A DNA stretch of 64,000 nt, taken from HGM13862 sp031553915. Its GTDB lineage: Bacteria > Bacillota > Dehalobacteriia > UBA4068. The notes under the pieces were generated by a model. That model did not search any database and had not been told where the DNA came from. It saw only the letters and a program-made list of their open reading frames with translations. Location: contig JAVBKT010000007.1 of the NCBI GenBank assembly GCA_031553915.1, positions 1 through 64,000 on the forward strand, read 5' to 3'. The position numbers were made by a program, and so were the translations under genes. Positions within the stretch are counted from its first letter, which is position 1; each line of letters begins with the position of its first letter. This document shows positions 45,273 through 53,821 of the stretch, piece after piece.

Positions 45273-45321
45273 GTTATACTTGAACCAATGAAAGGCTTAA
45301 TTCAACGAAAGGGTGATAATC

Positions 45322-45852
45322 ATGACCGACTTAATTTTTGATCACAGCCGTCCGCAGCATAAAAAGAAAATCCTCAGCGAAGAAAGAAAGCTGGAGATAC
45401 TGCAGAAGGCGCACTGGGGCACGCTGGCGACATGCGGCAAGGATGGCGAGCCATATTGTGTACCCATTGGCTTTGCCTATGATGATGCCAGCGGCAATAT
45501 TATTTTTCATACCGGCAAAGCAGGGATGAAAATCAGCAACCTGGAGCATGACAACCGCGTTTGCTTCAGCATTGTTGGCAGCGCGGACTTAGTGACAGAA
45601 AAATTTGCCGCCACCTTTGAATCTCTGGTCATCTTTGGCCATATGGAGCGGGTGCCGGAAGAGGATGCGCTGGCCGCGGCAACGATCTTTTGCCATAAAT
45701 TTGCGCCCAAAGCTACCGACCAGCTGCTGATGGAAGAAATAGATGACAGCAATGCCATGGCGGAAATGATGCACAAGGCTTCGCAATTTATGGTGATGTA
45801 CCGCCTCATCCCCGAGCATATCAGCAGCAAAAGACGAGTATTGGAAAAATAA
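45322..45852 (+). CDS. Pyridoxamine 5'-phosphate oxidase-like FMN protein
   Basis: 176 residues with the split-barrel flavin-binding fold. Landmarks are GTLATCGKDGEPYCVPIGFAY near residue 33, IIFHTGKAGMKISNLEHDNRVCFSI near residue 61 and ESLVIFGHMERV near residue 104. Members of this group (NimA-like) bind FMN or heme and reduce small molecules; some reduce nitroimidazoles. The substrate is unknown. The ATG after GGGTG was chosen. It converges on the phosphate regulon. Confidence 0.85.
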   Translation: MTDLIFDHSRPQHKKKILSEERKLEILQKAHWGTLATCGKDGEPYCVPIGFAYDDASGNIIFHTGKAGMKISNLEHDNRVCFSIVGSADLVTEKFAATFESLVIFGHMERVPEEDALAAATIFCHKFAPKATDQLLMEEIDDSNAMAEMMHKASQFMVMYRLIPEHISSKRRVLEK

Positions 45853-45902
45853 GGCCAGACAGAACAATGCCGTAACCGCGGCCAGGCCGAAGTCTGTCAA
45901 TT

Positions 45903-45939
45903 AAATTAAAAGCGCCTCCATGGGGGGCGCTTTTAATTT
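45903..45939. terminator. Bidirectional terminator overlapping the phoR stop
   Basis: A 14-bp stem (45903-45916 with 45926-45939) with A- and T-runs. Its right arm includes the last bases of phoR. It separates the PNPOx-like gene from the phosphate operon. Confidence 0.8.
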
Positions 45940-47572
45940 AATTGATCGGGATGCTAACGGTTATTGTTGTCCCCTGCCCGACACGGCTGTCAAGGCTAAT
46001 CCTGCCGCCATGGGCCATGACAATATGCTTGACAATGGCCAGACCCAGGCCGGTGCCGCCCGTTTGCTTAGAGCGGGATTTGTCAACACGGTAGAACCGT
46101 TCAAAGACATGGTCCTGAGCCTCTTTGGGTATGCCGATGCCGCAATCAGAAACGCTCAGAATTATTTCATCAGCTGAGCTGGCAATATCAACCTTAACCT
46201 CGCCGCCCTCTTTATTATATTTTATGGCATTATCGATTAAATTATAAAACAGCTCATATATTTGTGAGCGGTTGGCATTTAAGCTAACCGGATCGCCGGA
46301 GAGGATAAGCGAAACATCGCGCTCCTCCGCCCGGGGAGATAGAGCCTCTATTGTTTCGGCAGCTACAGATAAAATTTCAACTTCCTCAAAAAGTTCTTTT
46401 CCGCCATCCTCATCCAGGCGGGAAATGAGGATGATGTCCTCGATTAAGGCAATCATGCGGCCGGCTTCTGTTTTAATTTTTTGATAAAAGGCCTGTTGAT
46501 CGCTATCCTTGACCATGCCCCTTTCCAGCATTTCCGCATTACCGAAAATGGTGGTCAGTGGTGTTTTGAGCTCATGTGATACATTGGCCGAAAATTCCCG
46601 GCGCAAAGCTTCGGCATTGGCCTTGGCGGTGATATCCATAAAGAGAATGATCGCGCCAATGCCGGATACCGGGCTAAAATAAGCGCGATAAATTTTCCCA
46701 TCCTGCTCATAGCTTAGCTCGCTCCTGTTGCCGGACAAAGCGCTGCGCAAATTATCAATCAGCTCGATATCGCGGAAAAGCTCTTGAAAGCTCTTGCCGG
46801 CTGATTGAAGCGGCAGAGAGAAAAAGGCGGCCGCGCTTTTATTAATAGAAAGCACAGTTCCCTGGTGGTTGACAATAACAATGCCTTCACTCATGCTATC
46901 CATCAGCGCTTCAATGGTATCAGCCCGCTCCTGCAATGAATTCATTTGGCGGGCAATTTCATTTTGCTGCTCAGCAATAGTTTTGACAAACGGCGCCAGC
47001 TCGTCATAAGGAGCTGACAATTTCTCTTTCAGATCAACCCGGTTAATCGGCTCGACAATCCTGCGCGTCAGTTTTCCGGCCAGCAGATAGGAAACAATGC
47101 TGATAATCAGCACCACGCCAATAACCACCGGCAGCGCACCGCCGAACATGCCCCAGATGCTGTCCATTGTTTTGGCCACACGCAAAATAGAACCGTCCCC
47201 AAGCTGTACTGCGCAATAGTATGTTTCCTGCCCCAGCGTATCAGAAAACCGTTTACTCTCGCCTGTACCGCTGGCCAGGGCTTCCTGTACCTCTTCGCGG
47301 TCAAGATGGTTGGGCAGCAAAGATGCGTCTTCATCATCATCGTACAAAACAATACCCTCTGCGGAAATTATCGTCAAGCGCATGTCAGATATGGCTAATG
47401 AGGCGTAGTCTCCCTCAGTAACAGCTGCTTTTAACATATTAGCCCGCTCCCGGACCTCGCTTTGAACAGTGGTCGAAAGCTGATTATAAAAGACAATGCA
47501 AATTAATGCCGCGGTCACAATCAGGCTGATCACCATCAGGAGGAGCATATTAAATAATATCCGTTTTTTCAT
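45938..47572 (-). CDS. phoR: Phosphate-sensing histidine kinase PhoR
   Basis: 544 residues. Two membrane helices (about 8-30 and 158-180) flank an extracytoplasmic sensor domain. A HAMP region, a PAS domain (about 230-330) and the kinase core follow. The phospho-accepting His is in FSANVSHELKTPL near residue 330. The ATP-binding boxes are NLIDNAIKYN, SDCGIGIP, RFYRVDKSR and GGTGLGLAI. It phosphorylates PhoB when phosphate is low; PstSCAB and PhoU keep it silent when phosphate is plentiful. It starts 3 bp after phoB. Confidence 0.95.
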   Translation of the reverse strand: MKKRILFNMLLLMVISLIVTAALICIVFYNQLSTTVQSEVRERANMLKAAVTEGDYASLAISDMRLTIISAEGIVLYDDDEDASLLPNHLDREEVQEALASGTGESKRFSDTLGQETYYCAVQLGDGSILRVAKTMDSIWGMFGGALPVVIGVVLIISIVSYLLAGKLTRRIVEPINRVDLKEKLSAPYDELAPFVKTIAEQQNEIARQMNSLQERADTIEALMDSMSEGIVIVNHQGTVLSINKSAAAFFSLPLQSAGKSFQELFRDIELIDNLRSALSGNRSELSYEQDGKIYRAYFSPVSGIGAIILFMDITAKANAEALRREFSANVSHELKTPLTTIFGNAEMLERGMVKDSDQQAFYQKIKTEAGRMIALIEDIILISRLDEDGGKELFEEVEILSVAAETIEALSPRAEERDVSLILSGDPVSLNANRSQIYELFYNLIDNAIKYNKEGGEVKVDIASSADEIILSVSDCGIGIPKEAQDHVFERFYRVDKSRSKQTGGTGLGLAIVKHIVMAHGGRISLDSRVGQGTTITVSIPIN

Positions 47573-47575
47573 CTG

Positions 47576-48253
47576 CTACCCTTCAATTTTATATCCGACA
47601 TTACGCACCGTAACAATGGCTTCGCCGCCTGCGCCTAATTTGTGGCGCAAAGACTTGATATGCATATCCACGGTGCGGCTCTCGCCATTATAATCAAAGC
47701 CCCACACTTCTTCCAGCAATTTATCGCGCGACATCACGATGCCATGATTAAGCATGAGGTAGTAAAGAAGCTCAAATTCTTTATAGGTCAGCGCTATTTC
47801 CTCATCAGCGACTGTTATTTTACGCTTATCGCTGTTTAGTGAGATGGCGCCTATTTTGAGATCAGCATGGCTATCGCCGGCATTATCGCAGCGCCGCAAC
47901 ACAGCGCGCACACGGGATATCAGCTCCATCACGGAAAACGGTTTGGTGACGTAATCATCGGCACCCAGGTCAAGACCTTTGATGCGGTCGAACTCAGCGC
48001 CTTTGGCGGTCAGCATAATCACTGGGATGTTTTTATATTTTTCCGTTTGTTTCAGCTTTTTGAGAATAGTAATGCCGTCATCACCCGGCAGCATAATATC
48101 AAGCAAAATAAGCGCGGGGATTTGCTTTTTTAGCTCATCCCATAAAAGATCACCGCTGATCATGCCTAGGGCCTCAAAACCGGAGGAGGTTAAGGCATAT
48201 GCCACCATCTCGCGGATGCTGTCATCATCTTCCACTATATAAATTGTTTGCAA
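47576..48253 (-). CDS. phoB: Phosphate response regulator PhoB/PhoP
   Basis: 225 residues of the OmpR/PhoB class. The receiver domain has the acidic pocket IVEDDD, the phospho-accepting Asp in LLDIMLPGDDG near residue 53, Thr in MLTAKG and Lys in DDYVTKPFS. The winged-helix domain covers about 125-225 (TYKEFELLYYLMLNHG, RTVDMHIKSLRHKLG, VRNVGYKIEG). The direct repeats at 52320-52336 are its probable target. Both neighbours are in the same operon. Confidence 0.96.
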   Translation of the reverse strand: MQTIYIVEDDDSIREMVAYALTSSGFEALGMISGDLLWDELKKQIPALILLDIMLPGDDGITILKKLKQTEKYKNIPVIMLTAKGAEFDRIKGLDLGADDYVTKPFSVMELISRVRAVLRRCDNAGDSHADLKIGAISLNSDKRKITVADEEIALTYKEFELLYYLMLNHGIVMSRDKLLEEVWGFDYNGESRTVDMHIKSLRHKLGAGGEAIVTVRNVGYKIEG

Positions 48254-48267
48254 AGGCAGGCCTCCCC

Positions 48268-48924
48268 TTAGAGAACTTGTTTATCCTTGTGCTTGCCGGT
48301 GATGGAAAAGATAACCCATTCGGCAATATTCACGGCATGGTCGCCGATGCGCTCATAATACTTGGCAATTTGCAGCAGGTCAAAGGCCTGCTCGCCGTTT
48401 TTGGCATCATCATGGATCAGCGCGATCAGATCATTTCTGACTGTCACATATAAATCATCGACAACATCATCATAGACGATAACCGACTGGGCCAGCGTCA
48501 AATCCTTTTTGACAAAGGCGTCAATGCAATCCGTCACCATTTTGATAGTAGCCTGCGCCATTTGCGGGATATGCTCAAGTTTTTTAATATATTCCTGATC
48601 GGACAGATAAACGCACAGCTCAGAAATATCGGCAGCCTGGTCGCCAATGCGCTCCATATCGGTAATCATTTTCAGCGCGGTGGAAATTTGCCGCAAATCT
48701 CTCGCCACCGGCTGCTGGTTGAGCAAGAGCTTGAGGCAAAGGCTCTCTATCTCCTTCTCCTTGTCATCAATGGCAGTGTCCCCATCAATGATAGCGCGGG
48801 CAGTAGCGGCACTTTGCTCCAATAGCGCCTTGGTCGCTTGGGAAATGGCGCGTTCAATCAGCGCGCCCATCTCAATCAGGCTATTATTTAATTCGGTTAG
48901 TTGTTCATCAAAGCGGCTGCGCAT
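48268..48924 (-). CDS. phoU: Phosphate signalling protein PhoU
   Basis: 218 residues with two PhoU helical bundles. Metal-site motifs are MERIGDQAADISE near residue 92 and YERIGDHAVNIAEW near residue 190. PhoU links the Pst transporter to PhoR and limits phosphate uptake. It overlaps pstB by one base. Confidence 0.96.
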   Translation of the reverse strand: MRSRFDEQLTELNNSLIEMGALIERAISQATKALLEQSAATARAIIDGDTAIDDKEKEIESLCLKLLLNQQPVARDLRQISTALKMITDMERIGDQAADISELCVYLSDQEYIKKLEHIPQMAQATIKMVTDCIDAFVKKDLTLAQSVIVYDDVVDDLYVTVRNDLIALIHDDAKNGEQAFDLLQIAKYYERIGDHAVNIAEWVIFSITGKHKDKQVL

Positions 48925-49673
48925 TATCCAAACCTCCCTGTAATATAATCCTCTGTCCGCTTATCAACCGGCATAGAGAACATTTTTTCCGTTTCGCTGC
49001 ATTCAATGATCTCTCCCAGCAAAAAAAATGCCGTTTGATCGCTGATGCGGGTGGCTTGCTGCATATTATGCGTTACAATAATTATACTATACTTTTCGCG
49101 CAAAGTCAGCAACAGTTCTTCGATTTTGCCGGTGGAGATCGGATCAAGCGCACTGGTCGGCTCATCCATCAGCAAAACCTCCGGCGATACGGCAAGAGCT
49201 CTGGCAATACACAGCCTTTGCTGCTGGCCGCCGGAAAGCCCCAGCGCGGATTTGCTCAGCCGGTCCTTTACCTCGTCCCAGATGGCAGCTCCTTTTAAGG
49301 ATTCCTCCACAATATTATCAAGATCGTATTTGGCTTTGATGCCATGCGTTCTCGGCCCAAAGGCAATATTATCATAGACGCTCATCGGGAAGGGATTGGG
49401 CTTTTGGAAGACCATGCCCACACGTTTGCGCAGCGTATTGACATCCATGCTGCCGTAGACATCCTCACCAAACAAATCAATCTTGCCGGTAATTTTGCAG
49501 CCCTCAATCAGGTCATTCATGCGGTTGAGCGTTTTCAGCAGGGTGGATTTGCCACAGCCGGAAGGCCCGATAAACGCGGTAATTTTACTCTCTTCAATGC
49601 CGATGTTGACATTTTTGAGCGCCTGAAAGTCGCCATAATAGAGGTCTAGCCCTCCGATATCAAAACAGTTCAT
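48924..49673 (-). CDS. pstB: Phosphate ABC transporter ATP-binding protein PstB
   Basis: 249 residues. Walker A is GPSGCGKSTLLKTLNRMND near residue 33, the Q-loop is VFQKPNPFPMSVYDN, the signature is LSGGQQQRLCIARALA near residue 147 and Walker B is VLLMDEPTSALDP. It powers high-affinity phosphate import with PstC and PstA. Its start overlaps pstA by 4 bp. Confidence 0.97.
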   Translation of the reverse strand: MNCFDIGGLDLYYGDFQALKNVNIGIEESKITAFIGPSGCGKSTLLKTLNRMNDLIEGCKITGKIDLFGEDVYGSMDVNTLRKRVGMVFQKPNPFPMSVYDNIAFGPRTHGIKAKYDLDNIVEESLKGAAIWDEVKDRLSKSALGLSGGQQQRLCIARALAVSPEVLLMDEPTSALDPISTGKIEELLLTLREKYSIIIVTHNMQQATRISDQTAFFLLGEIIECSETEKMFSMPVDKRTEDYITGRFG

Positions 49674-50512
49674 GCTTGCCTCCCAATTCTTTTTGCCGCC
49701 AAAGCCGACAGGGTATTGATGCCAAAAACAAGAACCAGCAAAATAACAGCGGTAGCATATCCCTCGTTGGTATGCAAGCTTTCGCTGGAAAGCTCATACA
49801 TATGCACGCTCAGGGTACGGGCTGACATCATCGGGTTTGTCGGTACCTGCGCCATGGTGCCGGCTGTATAGATTAGCGCTGCTGTTTCGCCGACAATACG
49901 CCCGATCGAGAGGATGATACCCGCGAGTATTCCCGGCATAGCGGCAGGCAAGACAATTCTAAACACCGTGCGCAGCTTGCCCGCGCCCAGACCGAACGCG
50001 CCTTCGCGGTAGATGTCCGGCACCGCCTTTAAAGCCTCTTCGCTGGAGCGGATAATCAGCGGTAAAATCATAATGGCTAGCGTAAACGCTCCGGCCAGCA
50101 CTGAAAACCCCCAGCCGAGGAAGGTGACGAAGAACAGCATCCCGAACAGGCCATAAACAATAGAGGGAATGCCCGACAGGGTTTCGGTGGTCATGCGCAC
50201 TATATTTACCGCCTTGTTGCCGCGTTTGGCATATTCGGTGAGGTAGATGGCGGAGAATAGGCCAAATGGCACCGCAATCAACAAGGACATCACTGTCATA
50301 ATCACGGTGGAAATCAGCGCCGGCATCAGCGATACATTATCGCTGTTATAGGTCAGCTCAAAAAGCGATGGCTTTATATATGGTACCCCTTTATAAAGAA
50401 TGAACACCACGATATACAAAAGAATACCGAGTGTGATAATCGCAGCTCCCCAGGTAAAGTAGGCCATGATTCTTTCCGATAATTTCTTTTTCATCCTTCT
50501 CACCTTTTTCAT
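49670..50512 (-). CDS. pstA: Phosphate ABC transporter permease PstA
   Basis: 280 residues with six hydrophobic segments and the EAA loop in EEALKAVPDIYREGAFGLGAGKLRTV near residue 153. The start overlaps the pstC stop (ATGA). A second ATG six codons in follows GAGAAGG and could also serve. It forms the membrane channel with PstC. Confidence 0.95.
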   Translation of the reverse strand: MKKVRRMKKKLSERIMAYFTWGAAIITLGILLYIVVFILYKGVPYIKPSLFELTYNSDNVSLMPALISTVIMTVMSLLIAVPFGLFSAIYLTEYAKRGNKAVNIVRMTTETLSGIPSIVYGLFGMLFFVTFLGWGFSVLAGAFTLAIMILPLIIRSSEEALKAVPDIYREGAFGLGAGKLRTVFRIVLPAAMPGILAGIILSIGRIVGETAALIYTAGTMAQVPTNPMMSARTLSVHMYELSSESLHTNEGYATAVILLVLVFGINTLSALAAKRIGRQA

Positions 50513-51345
50513 ACCTTAGCCCTGCCTTTCAGCGCAGAAAAGCTCAGGTTGATGATGAGGATGAAGATAAACAATACCACACCGGTAGCGATTAGCGCGT
50601 CATAGTGCAGCCCTTCGGCATAGCCCATCTCAATGACAATATTAGCGGTCAGGGTGCGTACTCCTTTGAATAGCGATACCGGCATCATCGCCTGATTGCC
50701 AGCTACCATGATCACTGCCATCGTTTCACCGATAGCGCGGCCAATGCCAAGCACCACCGCAGCAAGGATGCCGGATTTGGCCGCGGGCAATATCACCCGG
50801 AACACACTGCGGTAATGCCCTGCGCCTAGGGCCAGAGCGCCCTCGTAATAATTATCCGGCACAGCCCGAAGAGCGCTCTCTGCCAGACCGATAATAGTTG
50901 GCAGAATCATGATACCCAGCAAGATACAGGCCGAAAGAATGCTGTTACCGCAAAACGGAACAATAGCCGCCATCCCGAAAAAGCCGTAAACGACCGAGGG
51001 AATGCCAGCCAAAAGCTCTACGCCGGGCTTGATTGCTTTATAGACCCGCCGGGGACAAACACAGGCGAGAAAGACAGCGGTCAGGATGCCAATCGGAACC
51101 CCGATGATAATTGCCCCTGCTGTGATATAGAGACTGCCGACAATCATCGGCAAGATGCCAAAGCTGGGCGGGATATCCGTCGGCGACCACTCTGTACCCA
51201 AAAGAAAATCAAAAAGGCCTATTTTCCCGATGGCAGGGATGCCGTTGGCGAATAAAAAGATGCAGATCAACAGTACTGCCAAAATGGAGGTGAGCGCCGA
51301 TGTTAAAAACACGGCGCTCATGGCTTTCTCGCGAAACTTGCCCAC
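50509..51345 (-). CDS. pstC: Phosphate ABC transporter permease PstC
   Basis: 278 residues with six hydrophobic segments and the EAA loop in ESALRAVPDNYYEGALALGAGHYRS near residue 155. The start codon is GTG, whose first base is the last base of the pstS TAG stop. Partner of PstA. Confidence 0.95.
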   Translation of the reverse strand: MGKFREKAMSAVFLTSALTSILAVLLICIFLFANGIPAIGKIGLFDFLLGTEWSPTDIPPSFGILPMIVGSLYITAGAIIIGVPIGILTAVFLACVCPRRVYKAIKPGVELLAGIPSVVYGFFGMAAIVPFCGNSILSACILLGIMILPTIIGLAESALRAVPDNYYEGALALGAGHYRSVFRVILPAAKSGILAAVVLGIGRAIGETMAVIMVAGNQAMMPVSLFKGVRTLTANIVIEMGYAEGLHYDALIATGVVLFIFILIINLSFSALKGRAKV

Positions 51346-52247
51346 TAGATAACCTCATCCCAGGTGTAGGTTTCGCCAGTAAAAATCGCCTTTACCTGTT
51401 CTTTAGTCAGATTGGTCAAAGAATTCTCCTGGTTTACGATAACTGCCAGACCATCCCAAGCGATTTGGGTGGAAATGAGTTCTTCCAGCTCACTGTCTTT
51501 TAAATCACGGCTGGCCATGCCAATATCGCAGGTGCCGCTAATGGCAGCCTTCATACCGGCAGAAGAGTCATTGGTCTGCAATTCGATTTGCGCATTGGGA
51601 TTGATAGCTTTGTAGGCTTCGATCAGCTTTTCCATCACTGGCGACACTGAGGATGAACCGGCGACTACCAGTTTGCCGGAAGGCTGATTGCCAACATAGG
51701 CGGCTGCGTCCTCGACGATGGCGATATAGCTATCTGACACCACCGCTTGACCGTCAGCAGAAAGGATAAAGTCGATAAAATCTTTGGCCAGGCCGCTTGC
51801 CTCGCCTTTGGTGGCAATATTGAACGGACGTTTGACCGGATATGCGCCGTTTTTGACATTTTCAGTAGTAGCAGTGACGCCCTCAATCTGAATTGCTTTG
51901 ACGCTGTCATTCAAAGAGCCTAAGGATATGTAGCCGATGGCGTATTTGTCGCCGGCAACATTGGTCATCATGATATTAGTTTGTTTGGCGATGACCGCCG
52001 CTTTGGTGGTCAGATCTTTTTTGGTGCCGTCGTCATTTTTCTGTTCAATCTCAAACAATTCGATAAACGCGCCGCGTGTACCAGAACCGTCCTCGCGGGA
52101 GATAACGCTGATGTCTTTACTGCTGTCAAAGTTGGACGGAGTATCGACCGAACCGTTTGGATCAGCAGTGTTTGGATCGTTAGTGCAGCCTGCAAGCATT
52201 GCAACTGTCAGAACAGAAAAAAGAATAATCGCAAATATTTTTTTCAT
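51345..52247 (-). CDS. pstS: Phosphate-binding lipoprotein PstS with circularly permuted domain order
   Basis: 300 residues. The lipobox is LAGC (Cys 21). In classical PstS the mature protein begins with the GSS phosphate loop and carries the SRxxGSGTR loop in the middle. Here the order is reversed. Residues 45-180 hold ISVISREDGSGTRGAFIELF, YAIGYISLGSLNDSVKAIQI and the DFIDFILSADGQAVV end segment. Residues 191-300 hold GKLVVAGSSSVSPVMEKL, CDIGMASRDLK and EQVKAIFTGETYTWDEV, which normally form the N-terminal half. Both phosphate loops are intact, so it should work. I believe similar proteins occur in other Clostridia, from memory only. AGGAGGAAT fixes the start. Confidence 0.9.
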   Translation of the reverse strand: MKKIFAIILFSVLTVAMLAGCTNDPNTADPNGSVDTPSNFDSSKDISVISREDGSGTRGAFIELFEIEQKNDDGTKKDLTTKAAVIAKQTNIMMTNVAGDKYAIGYISLGSLNDSVKAIQIEGVTATTENVKNGAYPVKRPFNIATKGEASGLAKDFIDFILSADGQAVVSDSYIAIVEDAAAYVGNQPSGKLVVAGSSSVSPVMEKLIEAYKAINPNAQIELQTNDSSAGMKAAISGTCDIGMASRDLKDSELEELISTQIAWDGLAVIVNQENSLTNLTKEQVKAIFTGETYTWDEVI

Positions 52248-52295
52248 AAATAATTCCTCCAAATTTCATAATTACAAGCTGATAATAACGGTGGC

Positions 52296-52336
52296 TTATA
52301 TAAAACAACTGCAGTTTTGTGTAAAAAATATGTAAA
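52296..52336 (-). promoter_or_regulatory. Pho box and -10 region of the pst-pho operon
   Basis: On the minus strand, two TTTACA hexamers (52331-52336 and 52320-52325) are spaced exactly 11 bp apart, as in PhoP boxes of Bacillus. A TATATAA-like -10 lies near 52296-52303, and the pstS start is 49 bp further on. No good -35 is visible, which fits an activator-dependent promoter. Confidence 0.65.
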
Positions 52337-52392
52337 AGCAAATAAGTAATACGCAAAAGATGAAAAAATTGCTGTTCTATAGGCAAACAAAA

Positions 52393-52412
52393 AACCCCCG
52401 GCAAAGGGGGTT
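52393..52412 (-). terminator. Terminator of cysE
   Basis: A 7-bp stem AACCCCC/GGGGGTT (52393-52399 with 52406-52412) is followed on the minus strand by a T-run. It lies 30 bp after cysE and just before the pst regulatory region. Confidence 0.8.
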
Positions 52413-52442
52413 CTTGTCTGGCATTACTATTAAAACTTACCG

Positions 52443-53090
52443 CTATTTTCTAGCAAGCTTTTCTTCAAGCGCGGCGCACTGTTTTTGCAATTTGTCTACA
52501 GCCTCATGCAAGCGGGTAAATTCGTTCATCACTGGGTCCGGCAGATTAACCTGGTTGAGATCGCTAGAGGGTACACGTTTTTGGTCTTGTTTGACAATGC
52601 GGCCGGGAATACCTGTCACCGTACAATCAGCAGGGATTTCTTTTAGAACTACCGCATTAGCGCCGATCTGCACATTATCGCCCACCTTAAAGGGGCCAAG
52701 CACCTTTGCTCCGGCGCCAATCAGGACATTATTGCCAATGGTGGGGTGGCGCTTGCCTTTATCTTTACCGGTACCGCCCAGGGTAACCCCCTGGTAAATC
52801 GTACAATTATCTCCTATTTCCGCTGTCTCACCGATGACAATACCCATGCCATGATCAATAAAAAGATTACTGCCGATTTGGGCGCCGGGATGAATCTCTA
52901 CCCCGGTAAAAAAACGGGTTATCTGAGAAATGAGGCGCGCTAGGGCAAACCAGTGATGACGATAAAGAAAGTGGGCCGGACGATGCCAAAACAGGGCATG
53001 ATAGCCCGCGTACATAAAAAGTACGCTCCAAACTCCTTTGGCTGCCGGGTCTTTGTCGGCAACATTTTTTGCATCTGACCACCAAGACAT
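52443..53090 (-). CDS. cysE: Serine O-acetyltransferase
   Basis: 215 residues, the short bacterial form. It acetylates L-serine with acetyl-CoA, the first step of cysteine synthesis. Left-handed beta-helix hexapeptide repeats run from about 65 (IHPGAQIGSNLFIDHGMGIV). The catalytic His is in FIDHGMG and the CoA-site loop is GGTGKDKGKRHPTIG near residue 118. The C-terminal tail ends in a Lys/Glu coiled coil. GGGAGGA supports the ATG at 53090. cysK is not adjacent. Confidence 0.94.
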   Translation of the reverse strand: MSWWSDAKNVADKDPAAKGVWSVLFMYAGYHALFWHRPAHFLYRHHWFALARLISQITRFFTGVEIHPGAQIGSNLFIDHGMGIVIGETAEIGDNCTIYQGVTLGGTGKDKGKRHPTIGNNVLIGAGAKVLGPFKVGDNVQIGANAVVLKEIPADCTVTGIPGRIVKQDQKRVPSSDLNQVNLPDPVMNEFTRLHEAVDKLQKQCAALEEKLARK

Positions 53091-53261
53091 AAATTTTCCT
53101 CCCGAGCAACAGTGATAGCATACAGCCTTGTATATCACCGCATGATTCTATTCACACTAACTTCATGATACTACATTATACTCATATGGGTAGGGAAATG
53201 TAAATACTTTTTGTCAATATATGCATTATCTTCATTGCTGCAAAAGCTTTGCACTAAAAAG

Positions 53262-53296
53262 CCGCCTCCTCATACATCGCTTGTATGAGGAGGCGG
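53262..53296 (-). terminator. Terminator of mazF
   Basis: A 15-bp GC-rich stem (53262-53276 with 53282-53296) followed by a T-run on the minus strand, 20 bp after the mazF stop. Confidence 0.88.
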
Positions 53297-53316
53297 GGAT
53301 CAAAACCCTGATTTGT

Positions 53317-53661
53317 TTACATGCCCAAACCAATGCTCACGGCAACCGCATTGGCAATTCTGTCCATCGTCGGCTTATTCAGTTCCGCGACCTTTTGCCG
53401 CAGGCGGCTTTTGTCAATGGTACGCATCTGTTCTGCCAGGACAACTGAGTCACGCCGCAGGCCGCTTTCTAGAGCCGGAACCTCTACATGGGTTGGCAGC
53501 CGCGCCTTATTGATCTGCGATGTAATGGCCACAATAATGGTAGTTGGACTATAGGTGTTGCCAACATCATTCTGGATAATAAGTACCGGACGGACACCAC
53601 CCTGCTCAGAGCCTTGCACAGGATTTAGCTCCGCAAAATAAATTTCTCCGCGGGAAACCAT
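53317..53661 (-). CDS. mazF: MazF/EndoA-type mRNA interferase
   Basis: 114 residues, close to Bacillus EndoA. MVSRGEIYFAELNPVQGSEQGGVRPVLI holds the conserved Arg and Gly-rich loop, ITSQI holds the catalytic Thr/Ser, and VVLAEQMRTIDKSRL follows near residue 73. It cuts single-stranded mRNA at a short site. The usual antitoxin gene lies just upstream; here the 140 bp upstream encode none. Its promoter appears to share a -35 with the divergent DUF1385 gene. The ribosome site is GAGGTG. Confidence 0.93.
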   Translation of the reverse strand: MVSRGEIYFAELNPVQGSEQGGVRPVLIIQNDVGNTYSPTTIIVAITSQINKARLPTHVEVPALESGLRRDSVVLAEQMRTIDKSRLRQKVAELNKPTMDRIANAVAVSIGLGM

Positions 53662-53706
53662 ATTAACACCTCTTTTACCAAGTGTTTTATGGCTAAGATT
53701 ATTTCC

Positions 53707-53735
53707 ATTTTAGCAAGCTTTTATACATATTGCAA
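53707..53735 (-). promoter_or_regulatory. Promoter of mazF
   Basis: Minus strand: TTGCAA (53730-53735), a 17-bp spacer, TAAAAT (53707-53712), 45 bp before the mazF start. The -35 hexamer is its own reverse complement. Confidence 0.6.
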
Positions 53736-53758
53736 AAATAATTGCTAAATGATATAAT
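53730..53758 (+). promoter_or_regulatory. Promoter of the DUF1385 gene
   Basis: Plus strand: the same TTGCAA (53730-53735), a 17-bp spacer, consensus TATAAT (53753-53758), 63 bp before the gene. Confidence 0.65.
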
Positions 53759-53821
53759 ATATTGATAAAAAATAATAGCAGGGAAACCTGATATAACCAT
53801 TATTTGCGAAAGGAGAAAACT

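Noticed and set aside
53662..53803. A possible antitoxin gene upstream of mazF
   Set aside because: All frames in this A/T-rich stretch are short and lack ribosome sites.
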